Of a stretch of 53,660 bases of DNA, positions 9,677 to 17,822 are shown in pieces (within the stretch, counting starts at the first letter, position 1; every line of letters begins with the position of its first letter). The notes below the pieces were generated by a model, which ran no database searches, had not been told where the DNA came from, and saw nothing but the letters and a program-made list of their open reading frames with translations. Both the position numbers and the translations under genes were made by a program. This DNA comes from Pseudomonadota bacterium (GTDB lineage Bacteria > Bdellovibrionota > Bacteriovoracia > Bacteriovoracales > Bacteriovoracaceae), in NCBI GenBank assembly GCA_027487685.1, contig JAIYDC010000018.1:1-53660 (forward strand), given 5' to 3'.

Positions 9677-10347
9677 AGCGCTTTTTCTTCCTGCCTACTG
9701 AAGTTACTTATCTCTCATTTGCCAGCATCGTTTACGCTTTTCTAAAACTTCCTCTCTTGTTGGAAATTCCGATCCTCCTTGGGAGCTCCCTCGTTTTATT
9801 TCTTTTTCGACGAGGCCGAATTCCCTATCGAGAGACCCTTAAAATGGAGGGGGAGATTTACCTTTCGCCTGTGCATGGAACGATAGAATCGGTTCGGCAC
9901 TCTGTTCCAGGTTCCGTCTTTTCCTTTCCGTGTCATGAAGTGAGAATTTCGCTTTCATTCTGGGATGAGAAGGGACTTTATTTACCTACAAATGCTGAGT
10001 CATCCTTCATGAAGTCGAGTAAAGGCTTGAAACTTTCGCGGCGCGGGCCGGGCCATTTTTTCTATGGCTCCCTTGAGGATGTTTCTCATACTGATCTCAC
10101 TCTGTTGTCAAAAAACAACACTCAAACATTAATTCGCTTTATTGATTGCCCTCTGGGTCTGAAGCCAAGTATCTGGTTGAAATCCGGTGACCGTGGACGA
10201 GGAGCAGCTTGTTTTGGGTATTATCCTTTTGGTGGGACTCTGTTAATCTACCTGCCTGCCACAAGCGATGTACTCGTGTATGAGAAAGAACGAGTTACAC
10301 CCGGACAAACCGTCATCGCGGCACTCAAAGATCAAACGAAGGGTTAA
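9673..10347 (+). CDS. Phosphatidylserine decarboxylase homologue lacking the catalytic triad
   Basis: The fold is assigned to the Psd family from SPVHGTIESV (65-74), LSFWDEKGLYLP (94-105), FGYYPFGGTLLIYLP (181-195) and a final VTPGQTVIAAL segment. These line up without gaps with E. coli Psd segments as I recall them. The residues that make Psd an enzyme are changed. The Asp of SPVDG is His68, the two His of DYHRVH are Lys100 and Tyr103, and the pyruvoyl-forming Ser of FGST is Gly188. It should therefore neither self-cleave nor decarboxylate. One or two N-terminal membrane helices (about 10-48) precede the domain. The GTG start overlaps the tsaB stop and pssA follows at once, so a lipid-related role is likely but unknown. 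Confidence 0.75.
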   Translation: MKRFFFLPTEVTYLSFASIVYAFLKLPLLLEIPILLGSSLVLFLFRRGRIPYRETLKMEGEIYLSPVHGTIESVRHSVPGSVFSFPCHEVRISLSFWDEKGLYLPTNAESSFMKSSKGLKLSRRGPGHFFYGSLEDVSHTDLTLLSKNNTQTLIRFIDCPLGLKPSIWLKSGDRGRGAACFGYYPFGGTLLIYLPATSDVLVYEKERVTPGQTVIAALKDQTKG

Positions 10348-10348
10348 T

Positions 10349-11101
10349 ATGCTTTTAGAGAACCGTCGCCTCGCTTATTTTATTCCTAATACATTCACTG
10401 CTCTCAATATGGGATGTGGGTTCATTGCCATCCTCTTCGCATTTCATGGAGAGTACTACAAAGCGTGCATGTTTATTGTACTAGGGGCCATTTTTGATAG
10501 TGTCGATGGGCGCATCGCTCGTCTCACAAATACTCAGTCTACCTTCGGTGAGCAGTTTGACTCTCTAAGCGACTTGGTCTCGTTCGGTGTGTCTCCTGCA
10601 ATTGTTTATTATTTTAGGTTTCTCGCCGATGCCGGCCGGCCAGGAATGGTCGCTTGCTTCTTCTTCATGCTTTGTGGGGCACTTCGTCTCGCCAGATTTA
10701 ATGCGACGATTGACAAGAATAAAACAGATTATTTCCAGGGGCTTCCTATCCCAGGTGGAGCAACTGCCGTTATCAGTTTAATTTTCCTCTCCTTCAACTT
10801 TCCTGTGATCGCTGAGTACAAGCCACTGACTGTGGGCTACCTCCTTTTTTACGCTGCTCTTATGGTTTCCAATATCCCATTCCCCAGCTTTAAGAAGTCT
10901 GAATGGGTCAAGCACCATAAGAAGCAAGTTCTTATGGTTATCTTCTTAATCATGGCTTCATTATTCATTTACGAAGAGATCATGATTCCGGCGATCATTA
11001 CGACCTACGTCGTAGCGTCGCTTACTTATTGGTTAACTCATCTTAAAAGGTTCGAAGGCATCTTCGACTGGTCAGAAGAAGCTGAAAACGATTTGAAGTG
11101 A
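10349..11101 (+). CDS. pssA: CDP-diacylglycerol-serine O-phosphatidyltransferase
   Basis: Type II membrane phosphatidylserine synthase: CDP-diacylglycerol plus serine gives phosphatidylserine, the precursor of phosphatidylethanolamine. The CDP-alcohol phosphotransferase motif is complete: DSVDGRIARL followed by GEQFDSLSDLVSFG, supplying the metal-binding Asp residues. Several hydrophobic segments follow. The start chosen is ATG 10349 (250 residues, MLLENRRLAYFIPNTFT), one base after the psd-like stop. The in-frame ATG at 10268 would add 27 residues that only read the end of the previous gene in another frame. It overlaps truA. Confidence 0.93.
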   Translation: MLLENRRLAYFIPNTFTALNMGCGFIAILFAFHGEYYKACMFIVLGAIFDSVDGRIARLTNTQSTFGEQFDSLSDLVSFGVSPAIVYYFRFLADAGRPGMVACFFFMLCGALRLARFNATIDKNKTDYFQGLPIPGGATAVISLIFLSFNFPVIAEYKPLTVGYLLFYAALMVSNIPFPSFKKSEWVKHHKKQVLMVIFLIMASLFIYEEIMIPAIITTYVVASLTYWLTHLKRFEGIFDWSEEAENDLK

Positions 11102-11859
11102 TTCATCATTACCGTTTACTTTTGCAGTACAAAGGAACGCACTACCGCGGCTGGCAGGTCCAGCCGGAAGGCTTAACTGTTCAGGGAGAATTGAATCGTT
11201 CTCTTCGTGCGATTTCAAAATCATCGAATGTTAAGTCTATGGGGGCAGGCCGTACCGACGCCGGAGTTCATGCACTTGGGCAGGTGGCGAAAGTTAGTAT
11301 CGAGCTTGCTATTTCCGCCGATGGCTTAATGAGGGCACTGAATGCACATCTTCCAGAGGATGTAAGAGTTCTTGCGTCAGAGCTTTCGGACGATCATTTT
11401 GTTCCAACAGTTCATGCAATCTCAAAGGAGTATCAATATCGGTTCACTTTGAATCGTGAGTCTGGTGCGCTCCAGACTGAACTCATCGCCAATTATCCCT
11501 TCGCTGTTGACATCAGCCGTATGCGTGAAGCTTGCAGTGCACTCGTTGGAGTTTATGACTTCTCAAACTTTTACTGCGAAGGCACTGATGTGGCACACAA
11601 AGTACGTGAGATTTTTGAGTGTGAAATTATCGAAGTTTCTCGGGACCAGTGGATGCTACCGGCACATTATATTTTCCGCATCGTTGGCAGTGGATTTCTT
11701 AAGCAGATGGTTCGACTTCTTGTAGGCGCTGTATGGAATGTTGGGCGAGGCAAAATCTCAATCTCTGAATTTCAAGCAGCTCTTTCCCCGAAAAGAGTAC
11801 CTCGTTTGGGTCCCGTTGCTCCTGCATGTGGCCTCTATATGGTTCGCGTCAATTATTGA
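11098..11859 (+). CDS. truA: tRNA pseudouridine(38-40) synthase
   Basis: Converts uridines 38-40 in the tRNA anticodon stem-loop to pseudouridine. The 253 residues carry the catalytic motif GAGRTDAGVHALGQ with Asp54 as the nucleophile. The N-terminal YKGTHYRGWQVQP segment and the C-terminal FLKQMVRLLVGAVWNVGRGK segment are typical. The GTG start at 11098 overlaps the TGA of pssA, a translational-coupling arrangement. Length is normal. Confidence 0.95.
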   Translation: MIHHYRLLLQYKGTHYRGWQVQPEGLTVQGELNRSLRAISKSSNVKSMGAGRTDAGVHALGQVAKVSIELAISADGLMRALNAHLPEDVRVLASELSDDHFVPTVHAISKEYQYRFTLNRESGALQTELIANYPFAVDISRMREACSALVGVYDFSNFYCEGTDVAHKVREIFECEIIEVSRDQWMLPAHYIFRIVGSGFLKQMVRLLVGAVWNVGRGKISISEFQAALSPKRVPRLGPVAPACGLYMVRVNY

Positions 11860-11933
11860 AATCTTTGACATTTTGAGGCTTTATGTTAAAAAGGCTCAAT
11901 CAATTTTCCATTCGAGAACAAGAGAGATTTTTA

Positions 11934-13217
11934 ATGTCTTACATCATTGAGAACGTAAACAGCTGCACGAAGAAGTTAGTCTTCAACTTTGATAAAGTTG
12001 ATCTTACTAAAGAGATCAAAGAAGCGCTCATTGCCAAACAATCCAGCGCTAATCTTAAGGGATTCCGCAAAGGGAAAGCCCCGCTCGAGATGGTACAAAA
12101 ACTCTTTGGGCCCCAGGTTGAAAACGACGCACTCTACCGCTTCATTTCTGATCAGTACTATCAAGCGGTAAAGAAAGAAAACCTGCGCGCTGTTGGGTAC
12201 CCTCAATTCGGAAACACTAAATATGAGTCGGGTCGCAATGTTGCTTTCGAAGCGACTGTAGAAATTATTCCAGAGATCGAAATCAAGGACTATTCAAAAC
12301 TTAGTTTCAAAAAAGGCTCTGAAGTTGTCAGCGAAGAGGATTTTGAAAATCTGAAGAAAAACTACCTTGCAAACAAGGCTGAAATCGCTGAAGTCAAGGA
12401 TGCAGGACATGCACTCGCCAAGGGTGACTTCGCTGTCTTTAACTTTGAAGGTGAAAAAGCCGACGGGACAAAACCTGAAAATATGAAGGCCCAAGAGTAC
12501 ATGCTCGAAATCGGTTCTGGTCAATTCATTCCAGGCTTCGAGGATGGCATGATCGGACTGAAAAAAGCTGAAAAGCGTGATGTGAAAGTGACCTTCCCGG
12601 CGGACTACCACGAAGAAGATCTTAAGAATGCTCCTGTCATCTTTCACGTTGAACTTCTCGAAATCAAGAATAAGACTTTCCCTGAATTCTCAGATGAGCT
12701 TGCCAAGGAGTTTGGTTTTGAGTCTGTCGCAGACTTCAATGCTAAGAATAAAGAGCGGATGATGGTGCAGAAGAAGCGCGAAGTTCAAACAAAACTTCAG
12801 CAGGAGATTCTTGAGAAATTGATTGAAGAAAATTCTTTCGACGTCCCTAAGGCCCTCGTCGATGACCAGAAAGAGTCTGTTAAGGCTGAGCTCTCTCGCA
12901 ACCTAAAGCAGCAAGGATTTAATGATCAGATGATTGGTCTTTATTTCGAGCGTTGGGATAGCGATGTTACTCAGAAGGCAACCTTTCAGGTTCGCTCAGG
13001 ACTGATCCTTGATAAGCTTGCCCGAAAATACAACGTTGAGGCAACTGAGGCGGACTTGGATGCGAAAATCGAAGAGATGGTCACTCAGTCAGACATGAAG
13101 AAGGAAGAGATCGCAAAGTTTTACAAATCTAACGAGAATGTAAAACGTAATCTCATGTATGCCATCCGTGAAGAAAAGACCTTTGTATCTCTGATGAAGG
13201 ATATGAAAGTTTCTTAG
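11934..13217 (+). CDS. tig: Trigger factor, ribosome-bound chaperone / prolyl isomerase
   Basis: Binds beside the exit tunnel and protects nascent chains. The 427 residues (start ATG 11934) show the ribosome-binding domain with LKGFRKGKAPLEMVQKLFG. This is the GFRxGKxP signature, about residues 38-55. An FKBP-type PPIase domain follows (about 155-245: KGDFAVFNFEG, FIPGFEDGMIGLKKAEKRD), then the long helical C-terminal chaperone arms. An in-frame ATG at 11883 would add 17 residues that do not fit the family; AGAGAG before 11934 is a weak ribosome-binding site. Its 3' end overlaps the convergent ComEC-like gene by 65 bases. Confidence 0.95.
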   Translation: MSYIIENVNSCTKKLVFNFDKVDLTKEIKEALIAKQSSANLKGFRKGKAPLEMVQKLFGPQVENDALYRFISDQYYQAVKKENLRAVGYPQFGNTKYESGRNVAFEATVEIIPEIEIKDYSKLSFKKGSEVVSEEDFENLKKNYLANKAEIAEVKDAGHALAKGDFAVFNFEGEKADGTKPENMKAQEYMLEIGSGQFIPGFEDGMIGLKKAEKRDVKVTFPADYHEEDLKNAPVIFHVELLEIKNKTFPEFSDELAKEFGFESVADFNAKNKERMMVQKKREVQTKLQQEILEKLIEENSFDVPKALVDDQKESVKAELSRNLKQQGFNDQMIGLYFERWDSDVTQKATFQVRSGLILDKLARKYNVEATEADLDAKIEEMVTQSDMKKEEIAKFYKSNENVKRNLMYAIREEKTFVSLMKDMKVS

Positions 13218-14319
13218 CGTACTTTTGTCGTCTGCTCTTCCTTCGGGGGGAGCAGCTTTCATACCAGTAACCTCGCACCAAACGGTAGCGGCATTTGCCA
13301 TCACTAAATCGTATGATGTTTTCTAATTCTCCATAGACTACCTCCTCGACTGTTCCAATTGTAACGAATTCATTGGCCGGGGCCCCAGGCTCTCGAGCAA
13401 TGTCACTGTTCAGGCTCACGGAAAAGACCAACAGCAACGGAGGAATCATCCTGCGCTTCCCGAAAACAAATAATCCAACGAGTAGGAGAGTGACGATGTT
13501 GACTTCGACAGTGGGAACCTGGGATGCGAGGTTGGCGCACCAGGAAACAATTTGTTGTACCCAGCTGAGAATACTTATCCCTACCTCTCGCTGCCAGTTA
13601 ACAAGAGGAATTGCGAGTATGAATAGCAGAGGCATTATTCCGGTGAAGATAAGATTAAGGGCGGGGGATATCAAGAGCAGGAGGGGAGAGATTTCTTGAC
13701 CCTGAAAGTATGCCAGGAAAATCTGGGCGATAAAGAACCAGATGACCAGGCGAAGCCCTGAGATGCCAGCGTAAATGATTCCAAGGAAGAGAAAGCTATA
13801 AGTGAAGCTTACGGTGTTAGTTTGGAAAGTTCCGACTATGATGTCTAGGGCCAACGCTAGAATAAATCCTAATTTTAGATCAAACAGGCGCTGGCACATC
13901 TTAATCAAAATCATGCGTTTTAGCGCCGAGAAGCCGGGTAGCGTCGTAATGCCAACGCCGAGAAGCATAAGCAGGATGAGCTGGGGCCTGGGGCCCCTGA
14001 TCACGTAGAGAATGGGTAATAACACAGCACTTAGGTGAAACCCGGAAGGGGTAAAGACATGGCTAAGGCCCAAGCTTTTGTACTGGTTCTTGATTAAACG
14101 TGACAGTGGTGCCGAACGTCCTGTTAGCATCGATTCCCATAACTTTAGGAGATCGAGGTCTTTTTTCTTCACTAGTTTTCGCGCCTCAGAGAAGTTTTTA
14201 AGTCGTAAAACTTTCTCGCCTCTGAAGTATGGTTGACGAGTCCGGACCGCTTGGGATCTGAGACAACAGAGAAGGAATGAAGAAGTTATCAGGATGATGC
14301 ATATCCAGGGTCGCGCCAT
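13153..14319 (-). CDS. Short ComEC/Rec2-family membrane protein (competence domain only)
   Basis: ComEC forms the inner-membrane channel for DNA uptake. This 388-residue protein contains the core signature LSHVFTPSGFHLSAV (about 92-106), corresponding to the family LxHLxxxSGxH motif, then many hydrophobic segments. Full-length ComEC proteins are about 700-800 residues, with an N-terminal OB-like domain and a C-terminal metallo-beta-lactamase domain. Neither is visible here, although the frame is intact. It may be a stand-alone channel core, a reduced gene, or a protein of another function. The gene is convergent with tig and its last 22 codons lie inside the tig coding region. Confidence 0.75.
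   Translation of the reverse strand: MARPWICIILITSSFLLCCLRSQAVRTRQPYFRGEKVLRLKNFSEARKLVKKKDLDLLKLWESMLTGRSAPLSRLIKNQYKSLGLSHVFTPSGFHLSAVLLPILYVIRGPRPQLILLMLLGVGITTLPGFSALKRMILIKMCQRLFDLKLGFILALALDIIVGTFQTNTVSFTYSFLFLGIIYAGISGLRLVIWFFIAQIFLAYFQGQEISPLLLLISPALNLIFTGIMPLLFILAIPLVNWQREVGISILSWVQQIVSWCANLASQVPTVEVNIVTLLLVGLFVFGKRRMIPPLLLVFSVSLNSDIAREPGAPANEFVTIGTVEEVVYGELENIIRFSDGKCRYRLVRGYWYESCSPRRKSRRQKYAKKLSYPSSEIQRSFLHGWHT
13232..13260 (+). terminator. Hairpin with UUCG tetraloop after tig
   Basis: CTGCTCTTCC (13232-13241) pairs with GGGGGAGCAG (13246-13255), with two G-T pairs, across a TTCG tetraloop, followed by CTTTC. It lies 14 bases past the tig stop and inside the 3' end of the convergent ComEC-like gene. 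The weak T tract makes it a modest terminator, although very stable as RNA. Confidence 0.6.
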
Positions 14320-14409
14320 CTTGTAGTAGTTGCAATACTAGGGCCCGCTATTAATGGGCTAAGCCTAAGAATTAACTAACTTTATAGGCGTTGCAGAAAA
14401 TTGATTCCC

Positions 14410-14438
14410 TTGCAGTAAGCATTAACTTGAGATACTTA
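14410..14438 (+). promoter_or_regulatory. Possible promoter of nadC-nadB
   Basis: TTGCAG (14410-14415), a 17-base spacer and TACTTA (14433-14438). The ATG of nadC is 7 bases past the -10 box and no Shine-Dalgarno is visible, the same layout as ftsK and zapA. The -10 box is imperfect, so this is tentative. Confidence 0.4.
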
Positions 14439-14445
14439 GGTCCCC

Positions 14446-15291
14446 ATGATGGATATGAGCATTAAGAGTCTCCTGCCACAAATTCAAGAGTGGCTAGGAG
14501 AGGATGATCTTACAAGAAATTACCACTACACAAGATCGCTTCCAAAGCATTCTGTGAAGCTTGTTTTAAAAATAAAGTCACCCTTGGTTCTGGCCGGAAC
14601 TGATTATCTCGCAGCCGTCTTTACACAACTGGGCGCGGATTGTGACTTTTCTTTCCTGTCAAAATATGAGGGCGGACGGTTCGAGGTTAGTGCCATCGAT
14701 TTTCCAGAGCCTCTTCCTTTTAATATCGCCGTAACTGGCGAGCGCCTTGCCCTGAACCTTATCCAGCATGCGAGTTCGATTGCCACTTGGACTGAAAAGC
14801 ATGTAGCACTTGCTGCTCCCTCCGGCATAAAGATCCTTGATACCCGTAAAACAACTCCGGGCCTGCGCTCAGTTGAAAAGTACGCGGTCCGTCTCGGCGG
14901 TGGGTATAATCATAGACTCGGGCAAACTGATACTTGGATGATTAAGGATAACCACAAGTCTTCACTCGGGGGTTTGTCAGGCGCATGGAAGTTTTTCAAA
15001 GATCAAGGTGCTTTTTATACCAACGTCGTCGTTGAAATCCATACGATTGACGAGCTTCGCGAAGCGATTGAGCTTGGATGCACGCATGTCATGCTCGATA
15101 ATTTTTCCCCAGAGAATATCCGACGAGCGGTAGAGCTCAAGCGGGCCGGAATGACATTCGAGGTTTCTGGAGGCATTAATCTTCAGACGATGAGTAGCTT
15201 TCTGATTAGCGGCGTCGACGCTCTAAGCCTTGGATCATTAACCTACGCGGCACCGAGGGTCGACCTCTCGCTAAAATTTCAAACCCTATGA
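14446..15291 (+). CDS. nadC: Nicotinate-nucleotide diphosphorylase (quinolinate phosphoribosyltransferase)
   Basis: Converts quinolinate and PRPP to nicotinate mononucleotide with loss of CO2, in de novo NAD synthesis. The 281 residues show TRKTTPGLRSVEKYAVRLGGG, the PRPP/quinolinate-site signature (around 138-155), then NHRLGQTDTWMIKDNH and, near the end, VSGGINLQTMSSFLISGVD for phosphate binding. Start ATG 14446, with an in-frame ATG right after it. Its TGA overlaps the nadB ATG, so the two are coupled. nadA is absent from the window. Confidence 0.95.
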   Translation: MMDMSIKSLLPQIQEWLGEDDLTRNYHYTRSLPKHSVKLVLKIKSPLVLAGTDYLAAVFTQLGADCDFSFLSKYEGGRFEVSAIDFPEPLPFNIAVTGERLALNLIQHASSIATWTEKHVALAAPSGIKILDTRKTTPGLRSVEKYAVRLGGGYNHRLGQTDTWMIKDNHKSSLGGLSGAWKFFKDQGAFYTNVVVEIHTIDELREAIELGCTHVMLDNFSPENIRRAVELKRAGMTFEVSGGINLQTMSSFLISGVDALSLGSLTYAAPRVDLSLKFQTL

Positions 15292-16862
15292 AAGACTTCA
15301 ATACAGACGTTCTTATTCTTGGCTCAGGCATCTCTGGACTCGCAGCTGCGATTAAGCTTGCGGAGAAAAAACTCAAGATCACTATAGTGACGCGAGAGAA
15401 GCGGCCCGAGATCACCAATACCTTTTGGGCCCAGGGGGGAATCATCTATAGCCCTAAGGATTTGAATGACCAGGAAGATCTTGTCCAGGACATCCTCAAG
15501 GCATCGGCCTACACTTCAAACCATGAGGCGGCGAAGATCCTCTCTCACCGCTCGGCCGAGATCATTGACGAGATTTTGATCCACAAGTCACATACGGATT
15601 TTGCAAAGGACGCAGAAGGAGAGTTACTCTTCACTCGAGAGGCTGCGCATTCTCGTGATCGAATTATCTACAACGGTGATATGACGGGAAAGTCTATCCA
15701 ACTCTCACTTCTAAACTACCTCGCTGACATCGAAAAATTTCCGAACGTTACGTTTCTAACCTCCCATACGGCGATAGATCTCATAACTCCGAACCATCAC
15801 GGCGTTGATATCACTCAGCGCTATGAGGAGAATCAGGTCTTAGGGGCTTACCTCCTTGACCAGCCTTCTAAGGAAGTCAGGAAAGTTTTGGCAAAGATCA
15901 CGGTGCTTGCCACTGGCGGAATTGGTGCACTCTATCTTCACCACTCGAACTCAGAGGGGGCCCGTGGCGACGGTCATGCGATGGCACATCGAGCGGGAGC
16001 TTACGTTACCAACATGGAATTTATTCAGTTTCATCCAACGACTTTTTACAACCGTTCATCGCACCGACGTTTTTTGATTTCTGAAGCCATTCGAGGGGAA
16101 GGGGGGCGCCTTATCAATTCGAAGGGTGAGGCCTTCATGACGAAGTACCACTCCGATGGGGAGCTGGCCCCTCGGGATATCGTCGCCCGTGCCATTCTGG
16201 AAGAAATGATCGCTGAGAAGGAAGACTGCGTTTATCTCGATATTTCACACAAGAGTGAAGAGTATCTCCGGAATAGATTCCCCACCATAAACGCTTACTG
16301 CCTTGAAAATAAAGTCGACATGGCGAGGGGGCCAATTCCTGTCGTACCGGCGGCTCACTACACTTGTGGTGGTGTGAAGACGGATTTGAAAGGACGCACC
16401 AATCTTAAGCGACTTTACGCTGTTGGCGAAGTCGCATGCACCGGCCTTCATGGTGCGAACCGACTTGCCTCGACATCGCTTCTTGAAGGGTTAACCTGGG
16501 GATACATCGCTGCTGAGGACATGCTGACCTACATTAGTGATGTTTTGGAATATGACCAAGAGAAGATCAAAGACTGGGCTCAAGGCCACGAGGAGGTTGA
16601 CCTTGCGCTCATCACTCAGGATCAAATGACGGTGAAGCAGACGATGTGGAATTACGTGGGTCTGTCCAGGTCAAAAAACCGGTTGAATCGGGCCCGAGCA
16701 ATGTTCATCGAACTCCAGGACGAAATTTCAAAATTTTATAAGAACGCTCAGATGCACGATGAACTCATTGGTCTACGTAATAGCGTAGAAGTTGCATTTA
16801 TGGTCCTTAATGCTTCACTCAGGAACAAGAAATCCGTAGGGTGCTTCTATCTCAAAGACTAG
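15288..16862 (+). CDS. nadB: L-aspartate oxidase
   Basis: FAD enzyme oxidising L-aspartate to iminoaspartate, which NadA and then NadC turn into nicotinate mononucleotide. The 524 residues begin with the FAD-binding motif LGSGISGLAAAIKLAEKKL. Next come ITNTFWAQGGI (about 43-53) and the succinate-dehydrogenase-like family signature AAHYTCGGVKTDLKGRTNL with GANRLASTSLLEGL around 384-405. The start overlaps nadC by 4 bases. Its stop region overlaps the 3' end of mtgA on the other strand. Confidence 0.95.
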   Translation: MKDFNTDVLILGSGISGLAAAIKLAEKKLKITIVTREKRPEITNTFWAQGGIIYSPKDLNDQEDLVQDILKASAYTSNHEAAKILSHRSAEIIDEILIHKSHTDFAKDAEGELLFTREAAHSRDRIIYNGDMTGKSIQLSLLNYLADIEKFPNVTFLTSHTAIDLITPNHHGVDITQRYEENQVLGAYLLDQPSKEVRKVLAKITVLATGGIGALYLHHSNSEGARGDGHAMAHRAGAYVTNMEFIQFHPTTFYNRSSHRRFLISEAIRGEGGRLINSKGEAFMTKYHSDGELAPRDIVARAILEEMIAEKEDCVYLDISHKSEEYLRNRFPTINAYCLENKVDMARGPIPVVPAAHYTCGGVKTDLKGRTNLKRLYAVGEVACTGLHGANRLASTSLLEGLTWGYIAAEDMLTYISDVLEYDQEKIKDWAQGHEEVDLALITQDQMTVKQTMWNYVGLSRSKNRLNRARAMFIELQDEISKFYKNAQMHDELIGLRNSVEVAFMVLNASLRNKKSVGCFYLKD

Positions 16863-17596
16863 GTATCGTTCAATGGCTTAAAATAGTTTCGGCCTAGAAG
16901 AACAAGATTGCGGCGTATGAAGTTCCGTCTGCGAAGGACAAAGTTGGTAGGTCTGGTTGGATTCCAGCGACGGGGATTGGGAAGGATGGCCGCAAAGAGC
17001 TGCGCCTCTCCAAGTGAGAGCTTGCTGGCAGGCTTGTTCCAGTAGTATTTCGCTGCTGCATCAGCTCCGTAGATCCCAGGTCCGAGTTCGATTACGTTTA
17101 GATACACCTCGAGGATCCGCCTCTTGTCCCAGAGAGTTTCCATGAGGAGCGTGAAGTAGGCCTCTAGGCCCTTGCGGAGATAGGTTCTGGAGGGATAAAG
17201 AAAAACATTCTTGGCCGTCTGCTGGCTGATTGTCGACGCACCCATTTTAATTTTCCTTCGTTTGTTTGCATCAAGCGCCCTCAAGATTGCTTCGAAATCA
17301 AAGCCATTGTGGGAGAGGAACTTCGGGTCTTCAGAAGCAATAACCGCCCTCTGAAGGTCGGGAGAGATTTCGTCGATCGATACCCAGTTTTTATTAATTG
17401 GAACCCATTTGCCGGCAAAACCGTATTCAATCACACGAAGTACAACAAGTGGTGTTGCGTAGACTGGTAACCAGCGGTAAAGGGCAACTGTGAGAAAGCT
17501 TAGGGCGAAGAAGGCCACTACGCTCAATAGGACTATCTTTTTGAATGTCCGAAGAACTGGCACCGCTTTATAGAATCCTCTTCTTGTGTAGCCCAT
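16859..17596 (-). CDS. mtgA: Monofunctional peptidoglycan transglycosylase
   Basis: Polymerises lipid II into glycan strands at the outer face of the inner membrane; a class A PBP glycosyltransferase domain without transpeptidase. The 245 residues have one N-terminal membrane anchor (about 17-40). The GT51 motif IASEDPKFLSHNGFD has catalytic Glu89, then GASTISQQTAKNVFL, and the third motif KRRILEVYLNVIELGPGIYG. Length is typical for MtgA. It is convergent with nadB and the two overlap by 4 bases. Confidence 0.95.
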   Translation of the reverse strand: MGYTRRGFYKAVPVLRTFKKIVLLSVVAFFALSFLTVALYRWLPVYATPLVVLRVIEYGFAGKWVPINKNWVSIDEISPDLQRAVIASEDPKFLSHNGFDFEAILRALDANKRRKIKMGASTISQQTAKNVFLYPSRTYLRKGLEAYFTLLMETLWDKRRILEVYLNVIELGPGIYGADAAAKYYWNKPASKLSLGEAQLFAAILPNPRRWNPTRPTNFVLRRRNFIRRNLVLLGRNYFKPLNDT

Positions 17597-17759
17597 GGAA
17601 CAAATATCTCAATTAATTCAATTATTTTACTTGATGTGTTTATAGTACTGCTGTCCTGGGTTTTTGCCCATCATTAACAAAACTGAGCGGAGTATCGCCT
17701 GATTCGCCACAAAGTGTCAAAATTGCTAGTTAACCCTGATTATTTTACAGGCTTAGAGA

Positions 17760-17813
17760 GTAAGTCGAATGACTTTTCGCCCTTCATCCCTTAGAACGGG
17801 CTGAAAGACTTAC
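17760..17813 (+). promoter_or_regulatory. Hairpin in the rimO 5' untranslated region
   Basis: GTAAGTC (17760-17766) pairs with GACTTAC (17807-17813). Inside it CTTTTCGCCC (17773-17782) matches GGGCTGAAAG (17798-17807) with one mismatch, so the fold is a long hairpin with a 6-base bulge and a 15-base loop. It ends directly before the ribosome-binding site AGG and 9 bases before the rimO ATG. This could modulate translation or mRNA stability; function is inferred only from position. Confidence 0.5.
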
Positions 17814-17822
17814 AGGTGAAAA

